This document shows positions 26,749 to 35,858 of a stretch of DNA of 64,000 nt, in pieces. The translations under genes were made by a program, and so were the position numbers. Each line of letters begins with the position of its first letter. Within the stretch, counting starts at the first letter, position 1. The notes under the pieces were generated by a model. It was not told where the DNA came from. It was given only the letters and a program-made list of their open reading frames with translations, and did no database searches. This DNA is from Bacteroidales bacterium. GTDB lineage: Bacteria > Bacteroidota > Bacteroidia > Bacteroidales > Bacteroidaceae. The stretch is taken from positions 62,001-126,000 of the forward strand of contig SUXS01000010.1 in assembly GCA_015060865.1 (NCBI GenBank), read 5' to 3'.

Positions 26749-28242
26749 TTAGTAGAAATGGCATACGGGACCATGCCCATTGCCTATCTTGTAGGCAGCA
26801 CCGTGGATGATGGCATTGTTGATGTATGCTTTGGCTGCGCGAGCAGCTTCGGTGAGCGGGAGCCCCTTGGCCAGTTGGGCAGCAAAGGCACTTGAGAGGG
26901 TGCAGCCTGTACCGTGGGTGTTGGGCGTGTCGACGCGGCGGGCACTGAGTTCGGCCACCTCGCCTGTCTCGTAGTTGTAGAAGATGTCGATGAGTTCGTC
27001 GTCCACCAGGTGACCTGCCTTGAGCAATACCGATACCCCATACTGCTGGGCCAGGCGGCGGGCTGCACTGGGCAGGTCGCCCTGCTTCTCGATAGGCTCG
27101 CCAAGCAGAATCTCGGCCTCGGGAATGTTTGGGGTGATAACTCGCGCCAGCGGCATCAGGTCGCTCTTCAGCACGGCAATGGCGCTGTCCTCGATGAGCT
27201 TGTGCCCCGAGGTGGATACCATCACGGGGTCGAGCACCACATCCTTGACACCGTACTTGCGCAACAGACGCGCCACGCTGCGCACCACCTCGGCTGAGTG
27301 GAGCATGCCTATCTTCACGCTGTCGGTGCCGATGTCGCTGAGCACGGCTTCAATCTGCCCTTCGAGGATGTCGATGGAGAGGCCCTCCACGGCATTTACG
27401 CCCAGCGTATTCTGTGCGGTGATGGCGGTGATGGCCGATGTGGCAAAGCATCCGTTGGCCGAGATACTCTTGATATCGGCCTGTATGCCGGCGCCACCGC
27501 CCGAGTCACTGCCGGCGATGGTGAGGACTCTTCTTAATTGAGAATTGACAGTTGACAATTGACAATTCTCGGAGAGCTCTGAGTACTCGGAGTGCTCTGA
27601 ATGCCCATGGCGGTTATTTCTGATAATCCCCGCCAGCTCTGCTGCTGCTTCGCGGGGCGAGGGAGCTGCCACGATGGCCGATACCACGGCTACGCCCTCT
27701 ACGCCGTGGGCGATGACCTCACCCACGGTGTCTCTGTTCATGCCGCCGATGGCCACGCAGCGGTGGCGCGAGCAGCGCATCACCTCGTCTATACCGTCGA
27801 GGCCGAAGGGGGCGAACGTGTCGGTCTTGGTGGGCGTGGCATACACGGGCGATATACCTATATAATCCACGTCGAGGGCATTGGCAGCGATGACCTCATC
27901 CATCGTCTCCACCGAGAGACCGATAATCTTGTCGCTGCCCAGCAGCTTGCGGGCTGTGGCATAGGGCATATCGCTCTGCCCGATGTGTACACCGTCGGCA
28001 TCCACGGCGAGAGCCACGTCTACACGGTCATTGATGATGAGGGGTATGCCGAGGGGAGCCAGGGCGGCTTTCAGCTCGCGGGCCAGTTGGATGAATTCGG
28101 CTGTGGAGCACTCCTTCTCGCGGAGCTGCACCATGGTGACACCGCCTGCAGCGGCTTCACGCACTATCCAAGCCATGTCACGACCACCCGAAAGGGGGCG
28201 GTCGGTGACAAGGTAAAGGGAGAGGTCAAAGGGTTTAACCAT
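26749..28242 (-). CDS. thiED: Bifunctional thiamine-phosphate synthase / HMP(-P) kinase (ThiE-ThiD fusion)
   Basis: Thi[16 protein letters not shown]...VTMVQLREK...[14 protein letters not shown]; Thi[22 protein letters not shown]...[12 protein letters not shown]. Confidence 0.95.
   Translation of the reverse strand: MVKPFDLSLYLVTDRPLSGGRDMAWIVREAAAGGVTMVQLREKECSTAEFIQLARELKAALAPLGIPLIINDRVDVALAVDADGVHIGQSDMPYATARKLLGSDKIIGLSVETMDEVIAANALDVDYIGISPVYATPTKTDTFAPFGLDGIDEVMRCSRHRCVAIGGMNRDTVGEVIAHGVEGVAVVSAIVAAPSPREAAAELAGIIRNNRHGHSEHSEYSELSENCQLSTVNSQLRRVLTIAGSDSGGGAGIQADIKSISANGCFATSAITAITAQNTLGVNAVEGLSIDILEGQIEAVLSDIGTDSVKIGMLHSAEVVRSVARLLRKYGVKDVVLDPVMVSTSGHKLIEDSAIAVLKSDLMPLARVITPNIPEAEILLGEPIEKQGDLPSAARRLAQQYGVSVLLKAGHLVDDELIDIFYNYETGEVAELSARRVDTPNTHGTGCTLSSAFAAQLAKGLPLTEAARAAKAYINNAIIHGAAYKIGNGHGPVCHFY
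27536..27603. repeat. Compound array in the ThiE-ThiD linker: 5 x 7 nt followed by 4 x 9 nt
   Basis: aattgag aattgac agttgac aattgac aattctc, then ctcggagag ctctgagta ctcggagtg ctctgaatg. Confidence 0.92.
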
Positions 28243-28270
28243 GAGTTGTGAGTTATGAATTATGAATTTT
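28243..28270. repeat. Heptanucleotide array (4 units) between thiM-tenA and thiED
   Basis: gagttgt gagttat gaattat gaatttt; contains the thiM-tenA stop codon. Confidence 0.85.
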
Positions 28271-29718
28271 CAATTACTTTGTCTTCCTATCATAAAGAAC
28301 TCCAGCTCCAGGGCGCAGCCTTCGGCGAAGACACGGCGCATGAGTGCCTGTTTCTCGGGAGTGCAGTTCTCGGTCAGGCGGTCGATGAGGTCTACTACAT
28401 AGTTGGTAGCCTCATCCATCTCGGGCGAACCGTAGGTCTGTATCCACTCCTTATAGGGATTGTCGGGAGTGATATGCTGTGCCACGAGGTACTTGCCCAC
28501 CTCATTGTATACCCAATAGCAGGGCAATACGGCTGCGAGCACTACGGGCACGTCCAGCGTGTCGGTATAGTGGCGCAGGAAACGGGTGTAGCGCAGCGTG
28601 GTGGCTACGGGGAGTGCCTCGCCATGGATGCCAAAGCGCTCGCTCAGCATAGCCTGCATGGCATTCTCGCTCTCCATGCCCTCCTTGGCGGTAGCGCGGA
28701 AGAAGTCGCCCTCGGCCTTATCTGCCATCATATCGGCAACGGCGTAGAGGTCGCGTGAGTACTCCTTGAGGTATATCTTGTCTTGCTGCAGGTAGCGCAC
28801 AAACTGCTCCTGCGGCAACGTGCCAGCCAGCATCTCCTGTATGAAGGCATACTGCTCGATGCTGCGCATGGTGTCGGCTACCGCCTCGAAGGCTGTGCTG
28901 CTCCACTTGACGCGATGGTTGCCCGGTGTTGCTACTACCTGCTCGGCCAACTGCTCGGGAGTGATCTCGTACATCGCATCCACGAAGTGGGTGAGCAGTG
29001 AGCCGGGAGCGGACTTCTGCGCTACGGCACGTTCGCCACATACGCCCATCACTGCCATACCGTGCAGGGCAGCCTCAAAAGCATCGGAGTTGATACCGGC
29101 AAAGGCTCCTACTACCGAAGTGGCTGTGCAGCCCATGGCCGTGACGAGTGTCATCAGCGGAGAGCCATTGCCAATCGTCTCTACGCGCGAGCCATCGGTG
29201 ATATAGTCGGTAGCACCACTGATGACTACGACGGCGCCTGTCGTGCCTGCCAGTTGCTTGGCCGACTCCACGGCATCGTCGGAGCTCTGGCTGCTGTCTA
29301 CGCCCTTGCTCTTGATGTCGGCATTCACGAGTGCCATAATCTCAGAGGCATTGCCACGGATGATGGTGGGGTGGCACTCGCGGATAATCTGCCACGCAGT
29401 CTCTGTTCGATAGGGGGTGGCTCCTGCACCTACGGGGTCGAGCACGATGGGCTTGCCCATGCGATGTGCTGCACGGCCAGCTGCCAGCATGCCGCGCACC
29501 CACTCGGCATCGAGCGTACCGATATTGATTACCAGGGCCGAGGCGATACTGACCATATCGTCCATCTCCTCCACGGCATGGGCCATCACGGGTGAAGCGC
29601 CCAAGGCAAGCAGGGCATTGGCCGAGAAGTTCATGGCCACGTAGTTGGTGATGTTGTGTACCAGCGGACTCTTTTCGCGCACTAGCGCGAGGTCTCTCTT
29701 CAGATTCTCTTTGTTCAT
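28270..29718 (-). CDS. Bifunctional hydroxyethylthiazole kinase / aminopyrimidine aminohydrolase (ThiM-TenA fusion)
   Basis: ThiM: PLVHNITNYVAMNFSANALLALGASPVMAHA...VLDPVGAGATPYRTE; TenA C-terminal helical domain ...PVVLAAVLPCYWVYNEVGKYL. Confidence 0.92.
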   Translation of the reverse strand: MNKENLKRDLALVREKSPLVHNITNYVAMNFSANALLALGASPVMAHAVEEMDDMVSIASALVINIGTLDAEWVRGMLAAGRAAHRMGKPIVLDPVGAGATPYRTETAWQIIRECHPTIIRGNASEIMALVNADIKSKGVDSSQSSDDAVESAKQLAGTTGAVVVISGATDYITDGSRVETIGNGSPLMTLVTAMGCTATSVVGAFAGINSDAFEAALHGMAVMGVCGERAVAQKSAPGSLLTHFVDAMYEITPEQLAEQVVATPGNHRVKWSSTAFEAVADTMRSIEQYAFIQEMLAGTLPQEQFVRYLQQDKIYLKEYSRDLYAVADMMADKAEGDFFRATAKEGMESENAMQAMLSERFGIHGEALPVATTLRYTRFLRHYTDTLDVPVVLAAVLPCYWVYNEVGKYLVAQHITPDNPYKEWIQTYGSPEMDEATNYVVDLIDRLTENCTPEKQALMRRVFAEGCALELEFFMIGRQSN

Positions 29719-29796
29719 TTTTCTCCTTTTTTTAGGTTTGACATTTAGTTTCGTAAATGCCGGTTCCTTGCTTGCGGAGCCGTGTATGGCATGGGC

Positions 29797-29844
29797 AAAA
29801 AAAGAGAGAAGACCTATTCTAACGGGGGAATACGGTCTTCTCTT
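29797..29844 (-). terminator. Riboswitch-associated intrinsic terminator
   Basis: Minus strand AAGAGAAGACC...GGTCTTCTCTCTTTTTTT between riboswitch and thiM. Confidence 0.85.
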
Positions 29845-29882
29845 ATACTATCAGCATCGCTTGTGCCTACACACCAAGTTCC

Positions 29883-29957
29883 GTTTTCCTCTCTGCAATT
29901 ACGCCAGCAGGTTCAAAGGGTATAATCTCAGCCTGCCCTTGGGCAAGCACCCCTAAC
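29883..29957 (-). ncRNA. TPP (THI element) riboswitch
   Basis: Minus strand AGGGGTGCTTGCCCAAGGGCAGGCTGAGATTATACCCTTTGAACCTGCTGGCGTAATTGCAGAGAGGAAA. Confidence 0.93.
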
Positions 29958-30011
29958 ATTGGGATCACCTCACACAACGCGGCGCGCTACGCGCTTGTTT
30001 AGTGATTCCGC

Positions 30012-30034
30012 GACAAAATTAGTGCAAGCCGAAC
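30012..30034 (-). promoter_or_regulatory. Probable thi operon promoter (TAnnTTTG)
   Basis: Minus strand CGTTCGGCTTGCACTAATTTTG; related sequence CGTTCGGCCTGTGCTAACTTTG about 100 bp upstream. Confidence 0.6.
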
Positions 30035-30297
30035 GAAAAAGCAAGTAAAACTTGATTTTTCTGAGGCATTGCCAATGTTTACGCCCTACTCTCCCGATAA
30101 ATCCCTTTTCCACAACACAAAAATCAAAGTTAGCACAGGCCGAACGGATCGCCCAATCTATCTGGATATTTGATTTCAGCCATACAGGCACTATCAGTAT
30201 TGAAAAAAATCATTACCTTTGTGGAGTGATTGATTGAGGATTGAGAGTTTATGGTTGAAAGCGCCATCTGGATGGCATACCCTTCATCCATAAAAGT

Positions 30298-30364
30298 CAT
30301 AACCATCATCCATAAAAAACCATAACCATCATCTATAAAAACCATAACCATCATCTATAAATCC
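30298..30364 (+). repeat. Three 22/23-bp tandem repeats abutting the metF start codon
   Basis: cataaccatcatccataaaaaac cataaccatcatctataaaaac cataaccatcatctataaatcc atg. Confidence 0.95.
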
Positions 30365-31318
30365 ATGTCCGTCATTGACTCCATAACCACCGGCAACGGC
30401 ACCGCCTTCTCCTTCGAAGTGCTGCCCCCGCTCAAGGGCACAGGCATCAACAGCCTGTTTCGCACCATCGACGAGCTGCGCGAGTTCGGTCCCCGCTACA
30501 TCAATATCACCACCCACCGCAGCGAATACGTATATCAAGAATCGCCCGAGGGCGTCTTCCACAAGGTATCGCTGCGCCGCCGCCCCGGCACCGTGGCTGT
30601 GGCTGCCGCCATCAAGAACAGGTACGACATCCCCGTCGTCCCCCATATCCTATGCAGCGGTTTCACCCGTGAGGAGACGGAGTATGTGCTGCTCGACCTC
30701 CAGTTTCTCGGCATCACCGACCTGCTACTCCTGCGCGGCGACAAGGCCAAGCACGAATCCCTGTTTACCCCCACAGGCAACGGCTACAGCCACGCCATAG
30801 AACTGCAGGCACAGGTCAACCGCTTCAACGAGGGCTACTTCATCGACGGCTCGCCCATCAAGGAGCCCGGCCAGCCCTTCACCTACGGCGTAGCCTGCTA
30901 CCCCGAGAAGCACGAAGAGTCGCCCAATATCGACATGGACCTCCACTGGCTGAAAGAAAAGGTCAAGGCCGGCGCCCAATATGCCGTCACCCAGCTCTTC
31001 TACGACAACGACAAGTACTTCCGCTTCGTCGATCGTGCCCGTGCCGAAGGCATCACCATCCCCATCATCCCCGGCATCAAACCCTTGAAGACCGCCCGCC
31101 AGCTAAGCATCATCCCCAAGACCTTCAAGGTGGACATCCCGCAAGCCCTGGCCACCGAGGTGCTCCGTTGCAAGAGCGACGAGGAGGTGCGCCAAGTAGG
31201 CATCGAGTGGTGCACCGCCCAGTGCCGCGAGCTCATCGCACACGGCGTACCCAGCATCCACTTCTACGCCATGGCAGCCACAGACAGCGTGAAGCAGGTG
31301 GCACGTGCCATCTATTGA
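30365..31318 (+). CDS. metF: Methylenetetrahydrofolate reductase
   Basis: FSFEVLPPLKG...PHILCSGFTREETEYVLLDLQFLGITDLLLLRGD...AQYAVTQLFYDNDKYFRFVDRARAEGITIPIIPGIKPL. Confidence 0.95.
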   Translation: MSVIDSITTGNGTAFSFEVLPPLKGTGINSLFRTIDELREFGPRYINITTHRSEYVYQESPEGVFHKVSLRRRPGTVAVAAAIKNRYDIPVVPHILCSGFTREETEYVLLDLQFLGITDLLLLRGDKAKHESLFTPTGNGYSHAIELQAQVNRFNEGYFIDGSPIKEPGQPFTYGVACYPEKHEESPNIDMDLHWLKEKVKAGAQYAVTQLFYDNDKYFRFVDRARAEGITIPIIPGIKPLKTARQLSIIPKTFKVDIPQALATEVLRCKSDEEVRQVGIEWCTAQCRELIAHGVPSIHFYAMAATDSVKQVARAIY

Positions 31319-31475
31319 CGGCTTGCCGCTATACTCAACAGGCATTTCATTAGCTTTTTCAAGACATTAGGGTTTTGAGCAAAAAATGACATATAACAGA
31401 TTTGGCTAGAAAGAGATTTGCGGATTTGAAGAAAAAACTATACCTTTGTCATAATATGCCAAATAAGGACAGAAA

Positions 31476-32600
31476 GTGTACTTCAAGGATATCATAGGAC
31501 AAGACAACGCGGTGCAGATGCTACGCTCGGCAGTTGCCGAGGGGCGCATACCGCATGCGCAGCTCATCTGCGGCCCCGAGGGTACGGGCAAGCTGGCCGT
31601 GGCCATCGCCTACGCACGCTACCTGTGCTGTTCACACCGCAATGGCGAAGATGCCTGCGGCGAATGCCCCTCGTGCAAGAAGTTCGACAAGCTGGTGCAC
31701 CCCGACCTGCACTTCGCCTTCCCCATCTACAAGAAGGACTCCAACAAGACGCCACGTAGCGACGACTTCATCGACAAATGGCGGCAGGCTGCACTGGAGA
31801 ATCCCTACATGAACCTCAACCAGTGGATGGACCACATAGGTACGGAGAACCAGCAGGGACTCATCTATGCCTCGCAAAGTGAGGAGATAATCCGCAAGCT
31901 CACACTCAAGTCGAGCGAGGGCGGCTACAAGGTGATGATCATCTGGATGGCCGAGAAGATGAACACGGAGTGCTCGAACAAACTGCTGAAGATGATAGAG
32001 GAGCCGCCAGCCCAGACGGTATTCCTGCTCGCGGCAGAGAACCCCGACCTGCTATTGCCCACCATACAGAGTCGAGTGCAGCGGCTCACGCTACGCCCCA
32101 TCGAAGAGAGCATCATCAGCGAAGCCCTCATCGGAAGGTATGGGCTGACCGAGGCCGATGCCCGACAGATAGCCCATGCCTCGGCAGGGAACTGGCTACA
32201 AGCGGTAGAGACCATCCATCTGGGCAACCGCACGAAAGAGTACATCGAACTATTCATGACGCTTATGCGCCGATCCTATGCCCGTGACCTCAAAGGCATG
32301 CGCCAATGGGCCGACACGGTGGCCGGCATGGGACGCGAGCCGCAGAAGAACTTCCTCATCTACTGCCAGCGCATGATACGCGAGAGCTTCATCTGCAACT
32401 TCCACCGCCCAGAGATAAACTACATGAACACGGACGAGACCAACTTCACCTCACGCTTCGCCCCATTCGTGAACGAGAAGAACATCTTCGGCATCATGGA
32501 GGAACTGAGCGAGGCACAACGGCACATTGAACAGAATGTGAATGCCAAGATGGTGTTCTTTGACCTCGCACTAAAAATGATTATGCTACTGAAACAATAA
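31476..32600 (+). CDS. holB: DNA polymerase III delta' subunit (GTG start)
   Basis: DIIGQDNAVQMLRSAVAEGRIPHAQLICGPEGTGKLAVAIAYARYLCC...CGECPSCKKF...SNKLLKMIEEPPAQTVFLLAAENPDLLLPTIQSRVQ. Confidence 0.93.
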   Translation: MYFKDIIGQDNAVQMLRSAVAEGRIPHAQLICGPEGTGKLAVAIAYARYLCCSHRNGEDACGECPSCKKFDKLVHPDLHFAFPIYKKDSNKTPRSDDFIDKWRQAALENPYMNLNQWMDHIGTENQQGLIYASQSEEIIRKLTLKSSEGGYKVMIIWMAEKMNTECSNKLLKMIEEPPAQTVFLLAAENPDLLLPTIQSRVQRLTLRPIEESIISEALIGRYGLTEADARQIAHASAGNWLQAVETIHLGNRTKEYIELFMTLMRRSYARDLKGMRQWADTVAGMGREPQKNFLIYCQRMIRESFICNFHRPEINYMNTDETNFTSRFAPFVNEKNIFGIMEELSEAQRHIEQNVNAKMVFFDLALKMIMLLKQ

Positions 32601-32712
32601 ATTGCAAGTTTGTAAGTTTTTGAGTTTGTTTGTTTACAAGTAGCCTTTAGGACAATAACTCAAGAATTGAATGAACAGAAAACTCAGAAACTAAAAAACT
32701 AAAAAACTCAAT

Positions 32713-33885
32713 ATGAACGACTATAAGACCAACGGCTGCGACGGCATATGCTGCCAAGGATGTGGCCGACAAGATAAGCAACTCAACGTATTCGACTGGC
32801 TTGTCGATGTGCCCGGCAACATTGATGCCACCGACTATGTGGAGGTGCAGTTCAAGAACACACGCAAAGGCTACTATCTGAACAGCAACAAGATACCCTT
32901 GCAGAAGGACGATATCGTAGCCGTAGAGGCCAGCCCGGGTCACGACATAGGCACCGTCACCCTCACCGGTAGCCTCGTGTCGCTACAGATGAAGAAGGCA
33001 CGCCTCAAGAGCGATGCCGAGGTGCGCCGCGTATACCGCAAAGCCCGCGAGGTAGACATGGAGAAGTACTACGAAGCCAAGGCCAAGGAACAAGACACCA
33101 TGATACGTTCGCGCCAGATAGCCAAGGACCTCGGCCTGAACATGAAGATAGGCGACGTGGAGTATCAGGGCGACGGCAACAAAGCCATCTTCTACTACAT
33201 TGCCGATGGGCGCGTCGACTTCCGCCAACTCATCAAGGTGCTGGCCGAAGTGTTCAGAGTACGCATCGAGATGAAGCAGATTGGTGCCCGCCAAGAGGCA
33301 GGGCGCATCGGCGGCATCGGCCCGTGTGGCCGCGAACTATGCTGTGCTACCTGGCTCACCAGCTTCACCTCCGTATCGACCAGCGCAGCCCGTTTCCAAG
33401 ACATCTCCATGAATCCACAGAAGCTTGCCGGACAATGCGCCAAGCTGAAATGCTGCATGAACTACGAAGTAGACACCTACGTGGAGGCCATGAAGCGCTT
33501 CCCCGCCCGCGACATCACGCTGGAGACATTGGAAAGCACCTACTACTTCTTCAAGTGCGACATCCTCAAACGCGAGATTACCTACTCTACCGACAAGAGC
33601 TTTGCTGCCAACCTCGTCACCATCAGCACACGCCGAGCCTTCGACGTCATCAACATGAACAAGAAGGGCATGAAGCCCGAGTCGCTATTGGAGGATGGCG
33701 CGAGCAGCGAGCCACAAAGAGTCGATCTCCTTGACCAAGACAGCGTGACCCGCTTTGATAACGCCAAGAAAAAGAAGAAAAAGAAAAAAACAAGCAACAA
33801 GAACGGCAGATCCAGTCAGAAAGAAGGCGGTAGAGACGAGAATAATCATGGGCACACTTCCGAGAGCACAGAAAAGCAGGAGTAG
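32713..33885 (+). CDS. PSP1/RicT-like regulatory complex subunit
   Basis: GRIGGIGPCGRELCCATWL...QKLAGQCAKLKCCMNYEVD. Confidence 0.9.
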   Translation: MNDYKTNGCDGICCQGCGRQDKQLNVFDWLVDVPGNIDATDYVEVQFKNTRKGYYLNSNKIPLQKDDIVAVEASPGHDIGTVTLTGSLVSLQMKKARLKSDAEVRRVYRKAREVDMEKYYEAKAKEQDTMIRSRQIAKDLGLNMKIGDVEYQGDGNKAIFYYIADGRVDFRQLIKVLAEVFRVRIEMKQIGARQEAGRIGGIGPCGRELCCATWLTSFTSVSTSAARFQDISMNPQKLAGQCAKLKCCMNYEVDTYVEAMKRFPARDITLETLESTYYFFKCDILKREITYSTDKSFAANLVTISTRRAFDVINMNKKGMKPESLLEDGASSEPQRVDLLDQDSVTRFDNAKKKKKKKKTSNKNGRSSQKEGGRDENNHGHTSESTEKQE

Positions 33886-34366
33886 GAATCTTATCCACTG
33901 CCTATGCTTACTCCTCTGCATTTGCGGATGCAAAGGAGAATCAGAAGAGATGCTGTTCAAAACATTCCCCTCTGAGGGGTGGAACCGCACAGACACCCTC
34001 AAGTGGAGATTACCGGCATCCAACACCAATGGAAACAAGGCAGGGGTGAGCCTTTTACTCCGCACAGAGCAGTACCCATACAGTAATATTGCCGTAGAGG
34101 TGATTGTATATGTCGATACCACGAATCTCCTCCATGAACGCAAGCAGTTTGTTTTATCCGAAAGCAGTTCACAGCCAACCCACATCGTAGGGAATCGGTT
34201 TGACTATACATTACCCATTGGGAACACCGACACAAGAGACACCTTTAATATCTGTGTGCTACATCTAATGGCAGACACCCTCTTGAAAGGTATCCATCAA
34301 GTAGGCATCAAAGCTGGACAACCCTTGTGTGATGAAGAGGAAGTGGTTTGGAAGGTTAGGTGGTAA
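33848..34366 (+). CDS. gldH: Gliding motility lipoprotein GldH
   Basis: Lipobox CICGCKG; W(N)RTDTLKWRLP...YPYSNIAVEV; overlaps RicT-like gene 3' end. Confidence 0.8.
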   Translation: MGTLPRAQKSRSRNLIHCLCLLLCICGCKGESEEMLFKTFPSEGWNRTDTLKWRLPASNTNGNKAGVSLLLRTEQYPYSNIAVEVIVYVDTTNLLHERKQFVLSESSSQPTHIVGNRFDYTLPIGNTDTRDTFNICVLHLMADTLLKGIHQVGIKAGQPLCDEEEVVWKVRW

Positions 34367-34394
34367 CATCCAAACTCCAGAGAGCACAAAACTC

Positions 34395-35858
34395 TTAGAA
34401 ATGGGTGTCGCGCTCAGCATCGAAGCGCAACAGTACAGCCAGCAAGATAGTAAACCCCCATAAAGATGAGCCTCCATAGCTAAAGAACGGCAGGGGAATA
34501 CCAATCACAGGAGTCAAGCCAATGACCATTCCAACGTTAATAAATAAGTGGAAAGTAAAGATAGAAACCAACGAGTAGGCATATACACGCGTAAACTTAT
34601 CCTTCCCTTGCCGTTCAGCGATATAGAGCAATCGGAAGATAAAAGCGCCATAGAGCAGCAAGATAAAGGTTGTTCCAGCAAAGCCCTGTTCCTCGCCAAT
34701 GGTACAAAAAATAAAATCTGTATCCTGTTCCGGCACATAGTTCAGTTTAGTCTGCGTCCCTTCAAGGAACCCCTTTCCCCATAAGCCACCAGAGCCTATG
34801 GCTATCTTTGACTGATTGATGTTGTACCCCACGCCAGAAGGGTCGTCCTTAAGCCCAAGAAGCACCATGATACGCATCTGCTGATGAGGTTGCAACTTAT
34901 CGATAAGCATATTGCATGAATAATAGAAACCGATCGACCCTAAAGCAAAAAGAGCTATCAAGATATAGGATGCATAACGTTCCAACACATATAGACACAA
35001 GAGATAAATTGCAGTCAGAGCCAAGAGCGCCAATTGTACATAAGTGATATCGAACGGAATGACATAACGTGAAAAAAGCCAAGCCAGCAATGTACCAGCC
35101 CAATTGCCGCCAAGCACTATCCATGCCAGATTCTTGCGTTTACTGTACATCCCCAAGAGAAACGCTGTAAATAAGGGTATCAGCAAAAAGACAACAAATG
35201 CCCCCACGTTGACTGGCATCGCTGAAAAAAACGCTTCACTCTGTCCTACCCCTATGACAAAATACATGACTGCACAAACACCCAACAGCAACAATGTTCC
35301 CGACATCCCTTCACGAAACAATACAAAGAAAAAAGACAGATACACCAAAGCAGACCCCGTCTCATTCTGTAGAATGATTAGAAGCATGGGAATCAACACC
35401 ACAGCAAACATCTTCACCTGATCCATACGGTTCTTCATGCTGAAGCCGTAAGAGCCCAGCAACCGGGCCAAGGCCAAAGCCGTGGCAAACTTGGAAAACT
35501 CCGCAGGTTGTATGCTGACAGGACCAAACCTAAGCCAAGAATGAGAGCCCTTGATGTCAGGGGCTATAAAAGGAGTCACAAATAAGATTATAAGAAATAA
35601 AAGGTATAAGGGATAAGCAAATAGCTCATAATACTTTTTTTCAACATTAAGCAACACTATCCCCAAGACTGCGGCACAAGTTATCCACAGCAACTGCTTA
35701 CCTGCACGAGAGTCAAAGCTAAAGAACTCTGTTACACCAACACCAAAGTCATAGCTAGCACCGCAAATACTAAGCCACCCGCACAATATCAACGAATAGT
35801 AAAGGACAATAGTTAGCCAGTCAATGGACTTCCATAAATTAACGTTCCTGCTCGCCAT
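34395..35858 (-). CDS. rodA: Rod shape-determining protein RodA (SEDS family)
   Basis: SEDS signature GLTPVIGIPLPFFSYGGSSLWGF; order with mrdA/mreDCB. Confidence 0.93.
   Translation of the reverse strand: MASRNVNLWKSIDWLTIVLYYSLILCGWLSICGASYDFGVGVTEFFSFDSRAGKQLLWITCAAVLGIVLLNVEKKYYELFAYPLYLLFLIILFVTPFIAPDIKGSHSWLRFGPVSIQPAEFSKFATALALARLLGSYGFSMKNRMDQVKMFAVVLIPMLLIILQNETGSALVYLSFFFVLFREGMSGTLLLLGVCAVMYFVIGVGQSEAFFSAMPVNVGAFVVFLLIPLFTAFLLGMYSKRKNLAWIVLGGNWAGTLLAWLFSRYVIPFDITYVQLALLALTAIYLLCLYVLERYASYILIALFALGSIGFYYSCNMLIDKLQPHQQMRIMVLLGLKDDPSGVGYNINQSKIAIGSGGLWGKGFLEGTQTKLNYVPEQDTDFIFCTIGEEQGFAGTTFILLLYGAFIFRLLYIAERQGKDKFTRVYAYSLVSIFTFHLFINVGMVIGLTPVIGIPLPFFSYGGSSLWGFTILLAVLLRFDAERDTHF

Noticed and set aside
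32675-32711. Additional heptamer array before the RicT-like gene
   Set aside because: The A-rich repeat (aaactcag aaactaaa aaactaaa aaactc) has an 8-nt rather than 7-nt period and is too low in complexity to assign.
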